Source: Tolypocladium sp. Sup5 PDA-1 (taxonomy: Eukaryota > Ascomycota > Sordariomycetes > Hypocreales > Ophiocordycipitaceae). Taken from it: 64,000 nucleotides of DNA. Made by a program: the position numbers and the translations under genes. The stretch spans positions 1-64,000 of the forward strand of contig JPHH03000016.1 of assembly GCA_000750105.3 (NCBI GenBank), in the 5' to 3' direction. The notes beneath the pieces are model-generated. The model saw only the letters and a list, made by a program, of their open reading frames with translations, did no database searches and had not been told where the DNA came from. Below, in pieces: positions 55,029 to 64,000 of this stretch (position 1 is its first letter; each line of letters begins with the position of its first letter).

Positions 55029-56647
55029 TCAAGTCTCGGTGACTGCTGCCCACTCGTGCACATTCTTCAGGCCCTCGATGCCACTCTTATCTCCGCTGTC
55101 CAAGAAACCAGCCACCACGCCGCTCGGGTCCCACTTCTTTCGGATCTCCATGAGCTTTCGACCTTGCTCATCTCCCCAAAATCTGGTACGCCGAACTTGG
55201 AAGTCCGAGTCGCCCAGATAAGCGCCGTCGGAGTGCTTCTCCGCCGCCTCAAAGATCTTCCGTACCCAAGTCTGGCACTGGCGATCCTCAGACTCATCCT
55301 CCCAGATGGAGTAGGTGGCGAAGTAGTGGTCTGTCTGCATGGAGAGCGCCATATCCTTCATCGTGCCGACTTGAGCGCTGCGACTTGAGCCGGGAGCCAT
55401 AGAGTACCACAGTGTGAAGGACTTCTTCGATGGCAAGGTAGTAAAGGCCGCCTCCATGACCGAAACGACGTCAGCATCGTTTCTAATGTAGCAATTATCG
55501 ACACAGTATCGGTGCCCAACTGGGTTCGCGGCATGTTGATCATCATACTCCTGGGCCAGTGAAGTCTCCTTGCAGAACCATTTGACGGTGTGGGCGGCAG
55601 GTGCCGAGTCTTCTGCTGGCTGCAGCGCGGCCCGCGCTTCGGCTTCGCTATTCTTGAAGGTAACTAAGAGGACCATGATGCGTAGATCAGAGTGCCCTGG
55701 CGGATAGCTTGCGACAGCCGCGATCTCAGTGCTCTCGTCGAATTGGGGTGCAATCTAGGAGCCAGCTTAGCACGAGCGCTTTGCGCCAGATTCCAGGTTC
55801 CTACCCCAATCACCCATTCCATGGCCTTTCTGTAATCGGCTTTCTCATAAAAGTATGCGGAAGACCGCACATGGGTGAAAGAGGGCATAGTTTGAAGATG
55901 AAATTGTGTTACAATGGCAGGGAATCCTTTGGGTGAGTCGTCCCGTCAGCAACGCACGTCGATTGCGACCTGGCTGCCCAGGAAGTCATCTTACCAGGAC
56001 CAGCACCACGAGCTGCCCAGAAGAGGTCGCTGTTGTTCTTCTCATCGCAGTGGAGCTGTTTCCCATCTGCCGTCACGACGTCGACGGCCACCATCATCTC
56101 ACAAGCAAAGCCCCAATTCTGTGTTGGCGCCAGAAGCCGTCAGCTCAGCGCATGGAAGAAGACCCGGAGCTGAAGGGTGGGACGGGGTGCTCACTTTGCA
56201 GTTCCATCCCATGCCACCTTGCAAGAGGAAGCCTCCCAGCGCAACTTCCGGACAGTGGCCGCCTGGGAACATGCGTCCCCGGGCGCCGAGCAGCCTGTTG
56301 ACGAGCCTACCAGTAGTGCTGGGTGACACGCTTACCACACCAGTGCTGTCGTCCAGTGAGAACTCATGGTGCTTCGCCAAGTCGATCAAAATCGTCCCTT
56401 CTCGGACGCTCCAAGCGGCCCAGCTATGTCCGCCGGACCGAACCGCCACACGGCAGCCCAGCTCGTTGGCGAGACGGACGGCTTGGACAATGTGGCCCTC
56501 GTTGGTAGCCTCAACCACGGCGAGAGGGTAGCGGGATGGGCGACGGTGGTTGAAGACGCGCCCAACTCGCGCGTTCTCGTAGGCTATGCCGTCCTGCCAG
56601 ATGATGGGGAAGTTTGGCGGTAGGTTTTGGTGAGTAGAGGGGTGCAT
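55029..56647 (-). CDS. FAD-linked oxidoreductase, BBE/PCMH type
   Basis: Flavin oxidase of the berberine-bridge-enzyme-like class. Exons (minus): 56647-56195, 56118-55995, 55926-55805, 55754-55029; 474 aa. FAD-binding marks are VAVRSGGHSW with His74 and PGGHCPEVALGG with Cys132; together these allow bicovalent attachment of FAD. GGMGWNCK-NWGFACEMM spans intron 1 and LFWAARGAGPG-FPAIVTQF spans intron 2, as is common in the family. The C-terminal substrate domain starts around residue 240. No signal peptide is obvious, whereas many relatives are secreted. Such enzymes often tailor secondary metabolites. The dead MFS transporter and the SDR on its 5' side could be leftovers of a pathway, which is inference. 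Intact. Confidence 0.85.
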
Positions 56648-57050
56648 GGTGCTGCCCAAGGCGTTGACGTCAACGGAGGGGTGATGTGTGGAAGGGACAA
56701 GGAGGATTTGGGAGTGGCAATTCTGCTGTCGAGGCTCGGAGCTGTTGATTGGGCCTGGCCTGCTTTGCAATAAAAAAGAGTCATGTGTCAGTCATGTGTC
56801 AGTCCCGCCAGTTCAATGTACTGTACGGATTACGGAGTCCGTAGTATTACAAGTATGTGTGCAAAGGTGATGATGGCCATGTCCGGGTGATGAGGGGACC
56901 TCGTGGGGGAGGAAAAGTCCCGCTTGTCCCGCAATTGGAAGTCTGCCGTCCCACATCTCGGTTGTCTCAGTGGACCCCATCCGTCCATCTCCCGTCATCC
57001 AGACCTCGATGGCGAGGGTCCGCGCGGCAACCTCAATCCAAAGAGTCAAG
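56648..57050. other. Divergent intergenic region
   Basis: Between the FAD oxidase start and the first readable part of the MFS relic. A direct repeat GTCATGTGTCAGTCATGTGTCAG lies near 56785. No gene. Confidence 0.5.
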
Positions 57051-57059
57051 ACAGGAATA

Positions 57060-58479
57060 CCGCCTGCTGGGCAGGGGCTGCCACGACATATGAGAGCTCT
57101 TTGGCAGCCCGCATCATCATGGGGTTTGCCTCGGGTGCTGCAGAGTGCCTTGCCTCGTTGACATAGCCGGCATCTTCTTTCTTCATGAACGAGGCTCCAT
57201 CATGGTGTAAGCATCTTCGCAGCGTTGTCCCACGGGTTCTTTATTCCGTTTCTGACTTTGAGCTTTGCAGCAGCTACACTGCGGCTCTCTCAGCCGGCGT
57301 AGGGTGTGGCATCCTCGTCGCTGGTCTGATCGCCATCAGCCTGGATTGGCGGTACATTTATTGAGTTTCGGTGTCTCTGATCGGCGCCTGCACCATCCTG
57401 GTCGTGTTCACCCTTCCTGAAACCGAGTTTAACCGTGCAGCCGGCATGGCTAGAGTTGGAGCCAGGGCCACCTTGGAGTCCGACTTGGTAGCCGAAGGCC
57501 ACATCAAGGAGGGCCGAGATCCCGAGGTCGCGCAAGCCGAGTTCTCATCTGCAGACGCGAGCTGCGTGCCTCCAAAGAAACGCTCGTTCCTCCAGAACAT
57601 GCGCATTTATACTGGAGTGTACACTCAAGAGAGCCCTCTGAAGCTACTTGTTCGTCCGGTCGTTCTTCTCGCTCTCCCCTCCGTTCTCTGGGCCACCCTG
57701 GTCATGTCAGTCACTATCGGCTTTCTGGTAGCAATCAGTTCCAACTTTGCCGGCGCCTTTGCGACTGCTTACGGCTTCGCTCCTTGGCAATCCGGGCTGT
57801 GCTTATATGATCCATCATTGGCTCGCTAATTGCCGTCTTCTTCGGTGGCAAGTTCACGGACACGATTGCTGACCACCTCACCAGACGCAACGGCGGTGTT
57901 CGAGAGCCCGAGATGCATCTCCCTGCAATCGCTGTCTCCCTGGTCACTGCTCCCCTTGCTCTTGTACTCTATGGATTAGGTATTGGGAAAGGCTTGCATT
58001 GGATGGTTTCACCCTTGGACTAGGATTCCGTGAGTTTCCCCATGTCATGGTTGTTACGAGGAGGCTTGTGAGCTGACGCTGGGAGCCATAGTCAAGTTTT
58101 CCATCGTCCAGTCCACCATGTGACTCTTGTCTACACTATAGATGCTCATCGCCCAGTAGCCGGTGAGATAAAGATTACGCAGCTGGGCTTCAAAGGTGGG
58201 TTGATCTTCCTGGTGCATGAAATTACAGGCCCGCCGTTGACCTGCTCTCGCTTACCTGCAGCTGCCTTTGGCTTTCCGCTGTCCTTTTATACCAACCCTT
58301 AGATCGCCCAAAGTGGCTACGCTAATTTCTTTGGGGCCATAGCAGGCATCTCCGGCGAAGTCATTCTACTCTGGGTCCCGATGTACATCTTTGGAAAGCG
58401 CATTGGGCATTCGTCGTGGCGCTGGGGCTTTGTTAGGCGCCTGGCACAATGGCACGCGGATCGCGAGGTTGGAGAGTAG
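57060..58479 (+). pseudogene. MFS transporter relic (DHA1/HOL1-like)
   Basis: 5'-truncated. Readable are SSLAARIIMGFASGAAECLA, a 1-nt loss, IAGIFFLHERGSIM, then an intron-like GTGTAAGC ... TTTGCAG. The next segment, YTAALSAGVGCGILVAGLIA, is followed by a TGA where the family has Trp (WRYIY-stop). The long frame 57365-57829 covers LIGACTILVVFTLPETEFNR and an internal loop, and then shifts. FFGGKFTDTIADHLTRRNGG and REPEMHLPAIAVSLV follow. The last helices are broken by TAG in place of Trp (YTNP-stop-IAQSG) and end IFGKRIGHSSWRWGF at 58479. Homologous in outline to the intact transporter at 49112-51166, but not a recent copy. Confidence 0.75.
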
Positions 58480-59162
58480 GCAGAGTGGCGGTTGGAGGTA
58501 GACCTCTGGTGCTGGCCACCGTCTCTTCGGTCAATGTGCCGCATTGGAGAGTGATGTCGATGGAGCGCATGTATGTGGCCGAAGTTTGTGTCTGAATTCG
58601 CTGGAATTGTCTATTTTCACTCTGTATTGTCAATGGGTACGATATGAAGGACGTCTCATTGAGTTGAATATCTACTGCTTCTTACACTCAGGAAAGGGTC
58701 AACCTACACGCATGCCTCATGTGATAGTCACGCACATATGAAAGCTCATTGAAGCTGAGCTTGCAGCAGAGGTAATGCAAAAACGCCTGACGGCATTGGG
58801 AGCACGGTACAAGGTACTGCATTTCCATCCGAGCTCTCGCGTTACATACATGCAAATCGCTGAATGCGAATCAGCAACTTAGGCCAGGGTAGGCCACGGC
58901 ACGTCGGGGGCAAGCCGCTCTGGCTCTCTGAGTGGCGGCGGGCGCGTGGGCCGTGACCCGTCTGGGGAATTACGCCAGATGCAACCCCACGTCGACTCGA
59001 CACTCGACAAGGCCTCCGTGATTTACATTGGGACGGGGATCAGTCGCAGGCATAGTGCGCATAGCCTTGGTTCAGACTTGGATGTCTACTGCGAGCATTA
59101 AAGGACAGTATCCGAGTTCCCACGACTGCATCACCAGTTACGGAACAGGAAAGGCCCTCATC
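58480..59162. other. Intergenic upstream of SDR
   Basis: No gene. GC-rich stretch near 58900-58950, probably promoter DNA for the SDR. Confidence 0.5.
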
Positions 59163-59990
59163 ATGTCCACAGCTACCGCTTCGCCTCTGGCCATCGACGT
59201 CACGTCAGCCGCTGCGTCGCAATCCTCGACGCCTCAAACCCTTTCGGGGAAAATAGCCATAGTGTCTGGAAGCAGCAGCGGCATCGGCCTGGCCATCGCC
59301 AAGGAGCTCGCGTCTCGCGGTGCCAACGTTGTGATCAACTACCCCTTCGAGAATCTAGCGGCCGAGGCCACGGCGGCCGCGGCTGCACTGGCCACGCCAT
59401 CGACGGCAGTCTGCGCAGACCTGAGCACCGTCGACGGCCCAAAGGTACTGGTCGCGGCCGCAGTCGAGCAGTTTGGCCGAATCGATATACTCGTCAACAA
59501 CGCGGCGCTCGCAGTCAACCTGCCATTCGAGGAGCAGACACTGGAGCATTGGGACTCGCTCGTGAACCTGAACGCCCGCGGCACCTTTCTGCTGACCCAG
59601 CACGCCCTCCCCAGCCTGACCCGCGGCAGCGCGCGCATCGTCAACATTTGCTCCGTCAGCTCGCGCGGCCCGCCCCCTCTGCAAACCATCTACGCCGGGA
59701 CCAAGGGCATGGTGGACTCGTTCACGCGCGTCTGGGCCAAGGAGCTCCCGCCAAAGTACGGCTGCACCGTCAACGCCGTGTCTCCCGGCCCCACGGCGAC
59801 TGAGGGCTTCCTAGCGGCGGGCGAGGAAGCGATGCGGGTTCTGCAGCCGACCATCGATGCCACTCCAGCGGCAAAGAGGATGGGGAAGCCCGATGAGGTT
59901 GCCTATGCCGTGGCCTTTCTGTGCGAAGAACGAGCCAGCTGGGTAAACGGAGAGCACATGTTTGTCAATGGAGGCCTGTACGTCGATTGA
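59163..59990 (+). CDS. Short-chain dehydrogenase/reductase, 3-oxoacyl-ACP reductase-like
   Basis: NAD(P)H-dependent oxidoreductase of the classical SDR superfamily, 275 aa in one exon. A ~28-residue Ala/Ser/Thr-rich lead precedes KIAIVSGSSSGIGLAIAK (cofactor-binding Gly36-x3-Gly40-x-Gly42). NNAALA is the structural motif, NICSVSSRG carries the catalytic Ser, and YAGTKGMVD is the Tyr-x3-Lys active site. NAVSPGPTATEG and VNGEHMFVNGGLYVD form the usual C-terminus. Start at ATG 59163 (ATCATGTCCACAG). Frames further upstream lack ATG support. The opposite-strand open frames here are GC-bias shadows. Intact. Substrate unknown; neighbouring FAD oxidase suggests but does not prove secondary metabolism. 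Confidence 0.9.
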   Translation: MSTATASPLAIDVTSAAASQSSTPQTLSGKIAIVSGSSSGIGLAIAKELASRGANVVINYPFENLAAEATAAAAALATPSTAVCADLSTVDGPKVLVAAAVEQFGRIDILVNNAALAVNLPFEEQTLEHWDSLVNLNARGTFLLTQHALPSLTRGSARIVNICSVSSRGPPPLQTIYAGTKGMVDSFTRVWAKELPPKYGCTVNAVSPGPTATEGFLAAGEEAMRVLQPTIDATPAAKRMGKPDEVAYAVAFLCEERASWVNGEHMFVNGGLYVD

Positions 59991-60777
59991 TTCGTCGTGC
60001 TCTTGGGCCCGATGCCGTTTGGTGGTGTTGGCCATCTCGCCCACATCACCCGAAGGGACGGATTGATCGGGCCCGGGACCACTCGTGGATTCATAGCCTC
60101 TATCTCAAGCTCTGGTATTCTACACGCGTCTACAGCGAATTTGTGACAGACAACGTAGGAAGCAGCGTTTGATGAAAGCTATCGGCTTCGGATCATCCTG
60201 TTCTCAGAACACTTCGCAGTCTTTAGCCTCTACGATTTTCGCTCTCTGTTTAGATGTTTGGGTGAGATCGACCGGGGCCTTGGAAAATTCGTGACTTCTG
60301 TGCGTCGCCATCTAAGCCTCCGGCAGGGAGCAAGAGTGGATTCCTTTTACGTCCGGGCGCGATCGTCGTCAGCGAATTGAAGCTGGCAATGTTCAGAAAG
60401 ACTCCAGACGCATTGATGACGTGGGTAAGCAGAAGCCGGCAAAGCGGCAACGAAACGAACTTGTCCTACTTCGTAGCATGGCGGCTGACAATATAATTCT
60501 GGTTGGTGGACATGTCTTCAGCCGCAGCCGCGACATCCTGGAGTTATAACAAGGTTGATAATTAACAGACGTGTCAGCTGGAGATTACCCTAGTTGCCTA
60601 GAAACAGGGGTCAACGCCATCTGAGCAATTTTGAGTGACTGTCGCAAAGGGCGCGTGAATTGTGCTTGGGGAAAGCAATCCAGAGCAGTTCCCCTTTTCA
60701 GTCCTCGAGAAGTACGTTGTACATGCCGCACGATCCATACTTCTCGGCTGGGCGTGTTGCAGACCGCCAAGCCAACA
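59991..60777. other. Intergenic between SDR and CorA-like gene
   Basis: No gene supported. Probably leader and promoter of the CorA-like gene. An upstream frame extension to 60631 lacks an ATG. Confidence 0.5.
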
Positions 60778-63552
60778 ATGTTCAGGAACACCCGGGTAGC
60801 CACAACTGCCGACGAGGACCGGCAGGGGAGCTATCCGTTGGATTGGCCTAGCTCTCAGCGCTGGAATCCGCAGTACAGCGTTCCTCGCAACTCGCTCGAA
60901 ACTCAAACGGACTCGCCTCGATACCTCGAACATCGCAATACAACGCAGACCACACTGAATGCACAAGGGTTTCAGACCAGCGATAGAGATGGCGCGGTGC
61001 GAGAAGCGACTCGGTGGCGCGGGAGCCTCGAGCCAGAGGAGGAAGGCCTGTCAAGCCTGTCACATTGGCTCGAGACGCTCGCGGAGCTGTACATGAATAC
61101 CCTCGACAACCGCGCTCGGTGGGATCCGCGGTGGCTAAACGTCACGCACCACGAGCGCTACGACGGCCTCAACTCCGCCTCAATCACAATCGTTGACTAT
61201 CTCGCCGGCGACTCTGCACCGCGAAGAGAAACGGTCGAGGGGAAGAAGCAGCTGGCTATCGCGCTGCAGTCGCGGCCAGAGAAGTCCGAGGTGCGGGTTG
61301 TGATGGTGACTGACCTCAGTCGGTTCGTCATGGGCGCGCTGGGTCAGTTATATACCATTGATCCCGAGTTTTGGTTCGAACACCTCGTAAACTCCGGGTA
61401 TGCGGCGAGCGACAGTCAGCTCAAGGTCTCCAACGCGGTGTGGATGAACTGGGCGGAGCAGGAGACTCGCTTCCGCCATCGCGCCCTCCCGGGAATCGGC
61501 CAACGGACCGAATGGAACTCTCCTCGCCGTGCGCACGGGCGCTGCTGGGCACATCTACGCTGGGGCCGATTGGGCTTGCTCCATTACCTTGGCAAGAAGG
61601 GCTTTCACGAGGACGAGATCGACGAGAGGCTGGGAGACGGACGGTGGATGATTGAGAGAGACGTCATCTTGGATAAGCACGGGATGTTGATGACAGAGAA
61701 GAGACTGGCAAGGGAGAAGCGATCTAAAGAGAGAAAAGAGAAAGGAAAGCAGCCGTCGACGGCTACAATGGGCACCGCGGCGTCGAGAGTCAAAGCAACG
61801 AATGTGTACCGTGCATACAGCACGTTTGAAGGTCTTCCGAAAAATGTTTCGGCTTGGAAGAATAGGGACTTGAGGGTAATGGCACCAGAGGGTGCAAGCT
61901 ACTGGTCCGGACAAGACCATCAAGGGAAGAGGACAAGTAGGTTCCCTCTTCTTGACGCGGCCGCTTTGTCTTGAGTGCTAACATCTGTCGCAGTTATTTT
62001 ACTGCTTGACCCCATCCGCAACATGAGGAGTGTAACGACAAATGAGTTGACGCCGTCACTGACATTCATGCCCAGAGCGATGGAGCTAGAGTCGTATTCG
62101 GAGGAGGAACTCTGGCGCGCTCCCGGTCCCGAGGAAACATACCTCGACCCACCGCCACCTCCATTGTCCAAAGCCGACCTAAAGCAGCAGAAGAAGGATG
62201 CTATAAGGCGGCGACTGAAAGAGAAGAAGGAGAAGCTGCGGGGCCAACAAAAGGGCAATGGCGACAGCTACGACGGTTCAACCCTTAGAGAGTCTGGGTA
62301 CGACAATGATTCCGTATCATCCTACACGAGCGACGACGAATACGACGAAGACTACGAGAAAGAGCTTCGCGCAGAGTACAGTGATCCGAAGCCGCATTCT
62401 CGCGATCGCGACTACGCCCGAAAGTATTCCTTGCCTACTCACGATCTAATGTACCGCTATATGAGTGCCATTGCTACCAAAGATATGCTTGACGACGAAT
62501 CACTCATATCTTCCATACTGAGTCGTCTAATCCTGGACGACTTCTGGCAGCTCTTGGCTCAGATGCGTCTCGAACTCGATCATTTGGACAACGACTTTAG
62601 CGCTGGCCTCTATGAGCAGCTTGTTGAGTCAGTTGGGAACTCGACGCGACAAAACCTCAGTTGGATGCGTGTCACTCTCAAAGAGCTGCATGAGTGGACT
62701 GGTCACTTGTCGTCGTCTTCCACAGTCCTCCGTTGGGGACCCGACCTTGCTGCCGAACTTGCAGCGCTCAACACAGACCTGCAAGTTCTTCAAAGCCGCG
62801 CCGAGCAGACACTCAACATTCTTGCATCCTCCATGGCTCTGGCTCAATCTTCTCTGGTCATCGACCAGACTTCCGGCATCAACAAGCTGACCGAGCTAGC
62901 CTTCTTTTTTGTTCCGATATCGTTCATCACCTCCGTCTTCTCAATGCAAGTGTTCGAACTCACCTCTGCACCGCCTCGGATCTGGACCTGGGGGTTATCC
63001 CTAACCGCGGTCGCCTTAACCACCTACTTTATACGGTCCTCGCTACGATCCCCATCTGTTCGCATCGCTGTGCTGCACTGCCGCGCGACCATCCTCAACC
63101 GGTTCTCTTCCTCGAAAGCCGGCTCTGCGTCACGGCGACTGAACACGGTCGGCAATCGCGCCATCGCGAAGTTTCTCTTCATGATGACATGCGTGGTGCT
63201 CATTCTGCTTAGCCTGCTTACGCTGCTCTTTACTCTCTTCTTCCTTGTGTTCGGAGGCGTCTGGTTGGGCGCGGCAGCGATGGCGCTCTATTTCATCATC
63301 ACTCGATGGCCAGAGCCAGCGGTATTGGTGCCCTGCTTCCTGAGTCTGCCCGTGGCCGCAATTGGGATCTGGACAACATGGTACTGGTCGGATGAGATCA
63401 CGGACTGGGGTACTGGCGTGGTTGAGGGATCCGCCGTGTGGATTAAGCGTATCTTTCCCGCACACTGGACGCTCGATAATGCAGATGATGGGGACTTGGC
63501 CAAGGAAGGTGTAAATACGTACGCGAGGCAAGCGATCGTTCTAGCTACGTGA
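60778..63552 (+). CDS. CorA-like membrane protein, large fungal form
   Basis: Exon 1 60778-61936, intron 61937-61993 (GTAGGT ... GCTAACA ... CGCAG), exon 2 61994-63552; 905 aa. The N-terminal half is soluble. Residues ~170-360 contain VRVVMVTDLSRFVMGALGQL and EFWFEHLVNSGYA, the latter resembling the substrate-free cytosolic funnel of CorA-like proteins. Then comes a Lys/Asp-rich linker (KKDAIRRRLKEKKEKLRG, DDEYDEDYEKEL). The long helix ends INKLTELAFFFVPISFITS (about 683-701). This is the CorA pore-helix layout, but the signature Gly-Met-Asn is replaced (VFSMQ), so magnesium transport is uncertain. More hydrophobic helices follow (TCVVLILLSLLTLLFTLFF; VPCFLSLPVAAIGIW). Without the intron the first exon runs into a TGA at 61972-61974. 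Intact. Confidence 0.8.
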
Positions 63553-64000
63553 GAAGCTGGATGCGAGATACATCAATCGCCAGGCAATGCCCTCGAGATT
63601 GGGCTTGTGATGTTGGCTATTAAACACGACATTAAGCTCATTAGTTTCGCCGCTCTGTGATATTGCCTAAAGCCGTACAGCTCCAACGTATTTCTTCTTC
63701 GCACAAGGGGAATGTGAGTTCCTAGACGCCGTCCGTGGGCCCCCTTTGTCGAGAAGCTTTGCTCTCTGCTCTCTGCAACCCGATACGCAAGAGGGTCAAT
63801 AGTGTACTTTCTGTCGCAATTCGTCTTTGATGAAAGCTATCGCATTAAGTTGCTCCTTCGCGATGAGAAGACCCTAGGTCTTATCCTCGAGTAACCCTGA
63901 CCTCCAGAAATTCGGACTACCCTAGAGTCGTCGGCGCGGAGCAACTCCCCATTCTTTGGGCGCCAAACGTCGCAAACTCCAACATCTACTACCAATGCAT
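63553..64000. other. 3' region to window edge
   Basis: 448 bp downstream of the CorA-like gene. No gene seen. Confidence 0.6.

Noticed and set aside
1..64000. tRNA, rRNA and CRISPR
   Set aside because: No tRNA-like T-arm/anticodon arrangement, rRNA core sequence or spaced direct repeats were found by eye; a tRNAscan run would be more sensitive.

Overview
This window reads as a filamentous ascomycete nuclear contig, most likely a sordariomycete and plausibly Hypocreales. The evidence is genes with short introns (about 50-120 bp, GTRNGT donors, CTRAC-type branch sites), a fungal catalase-peroxidase, an AA11 LPMO, a SLATT_fungal protein, a killer-toxin-type GH18 chitinase next to a LysM protein, and heavy repeat-induced point mutation (RIP). 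The species call is inference only. Coordinates of multi-exon genes below were worked out by hand from splice signals and reading-frame continuity. || 1-10.2 kb is a repeat graveyard. CA and TG are depleted, TA is enriched, and decayed frames are broken almost only by TAG. It holds two copies of a minus-strand retroelement (gag zinc knuckle plus a 223-bp LTR-like end), a 3' LTR start after a polypurine tract, a ~2.4-kb decayed frame of unknown function, and a ~575-bp element present twice in opposite orientation with one arm RIPed and one arm fresh. A Myb/SANT-like gene is cut off at the edge of the retroelement. || 10.2-19 kb is a gene-poor strip of relics: a frameshifted heat-labile-enterotoxin-A-like gene, a decayed copy of SEC17/alpha-SNAP, a small ORF with two TAG stops, and an ankyrin-like gene with an in-frame stop or intron. 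The probably intact SLATT_fungal two-TM gene sits among them. || 20-28.5 kb carries intact secreted or stress genes: katG (760 aa, one intron), an AA11 LPMO on the minus strand, and a GPI-anchored cupredoxin. || 29-46 kb is a second accessory block. It has a TPR-like relic meeting a salicylate-hydroxylase-like FAD monooxygenase relic, an intact DUF7730-like gene, and two members of an unnamed HGWP family, each with a stop inside a region that can also be read as an in-frame intron. It also has RIPed secreted genes (LysM plus two LamG/DUF1080-like domains; DUF7735-like) and a 5.2-kb GH18 killer-toxin-type chitinase (LysM, hevein-type domain, GH18, NucA/NucB-like tail) with nonsense and frameshift lesions. 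The LysM and chitinase relics look like a dead chitin-handling pair. || 47-64 kb is more core-like: a MYND protein, a 7-exon MFS transporter divergent from a zinc alcohol dehydrogenase, a covalent-FAD oxidase, a dead second MFS transporter, an SDR and a CorA-like membrane protein. || No rRNA, tRNA or CRISPR was seen. The main themes are RIP that appears to have reached single-copy effector-type genes, and a possibly immunity-related SLATT gene.
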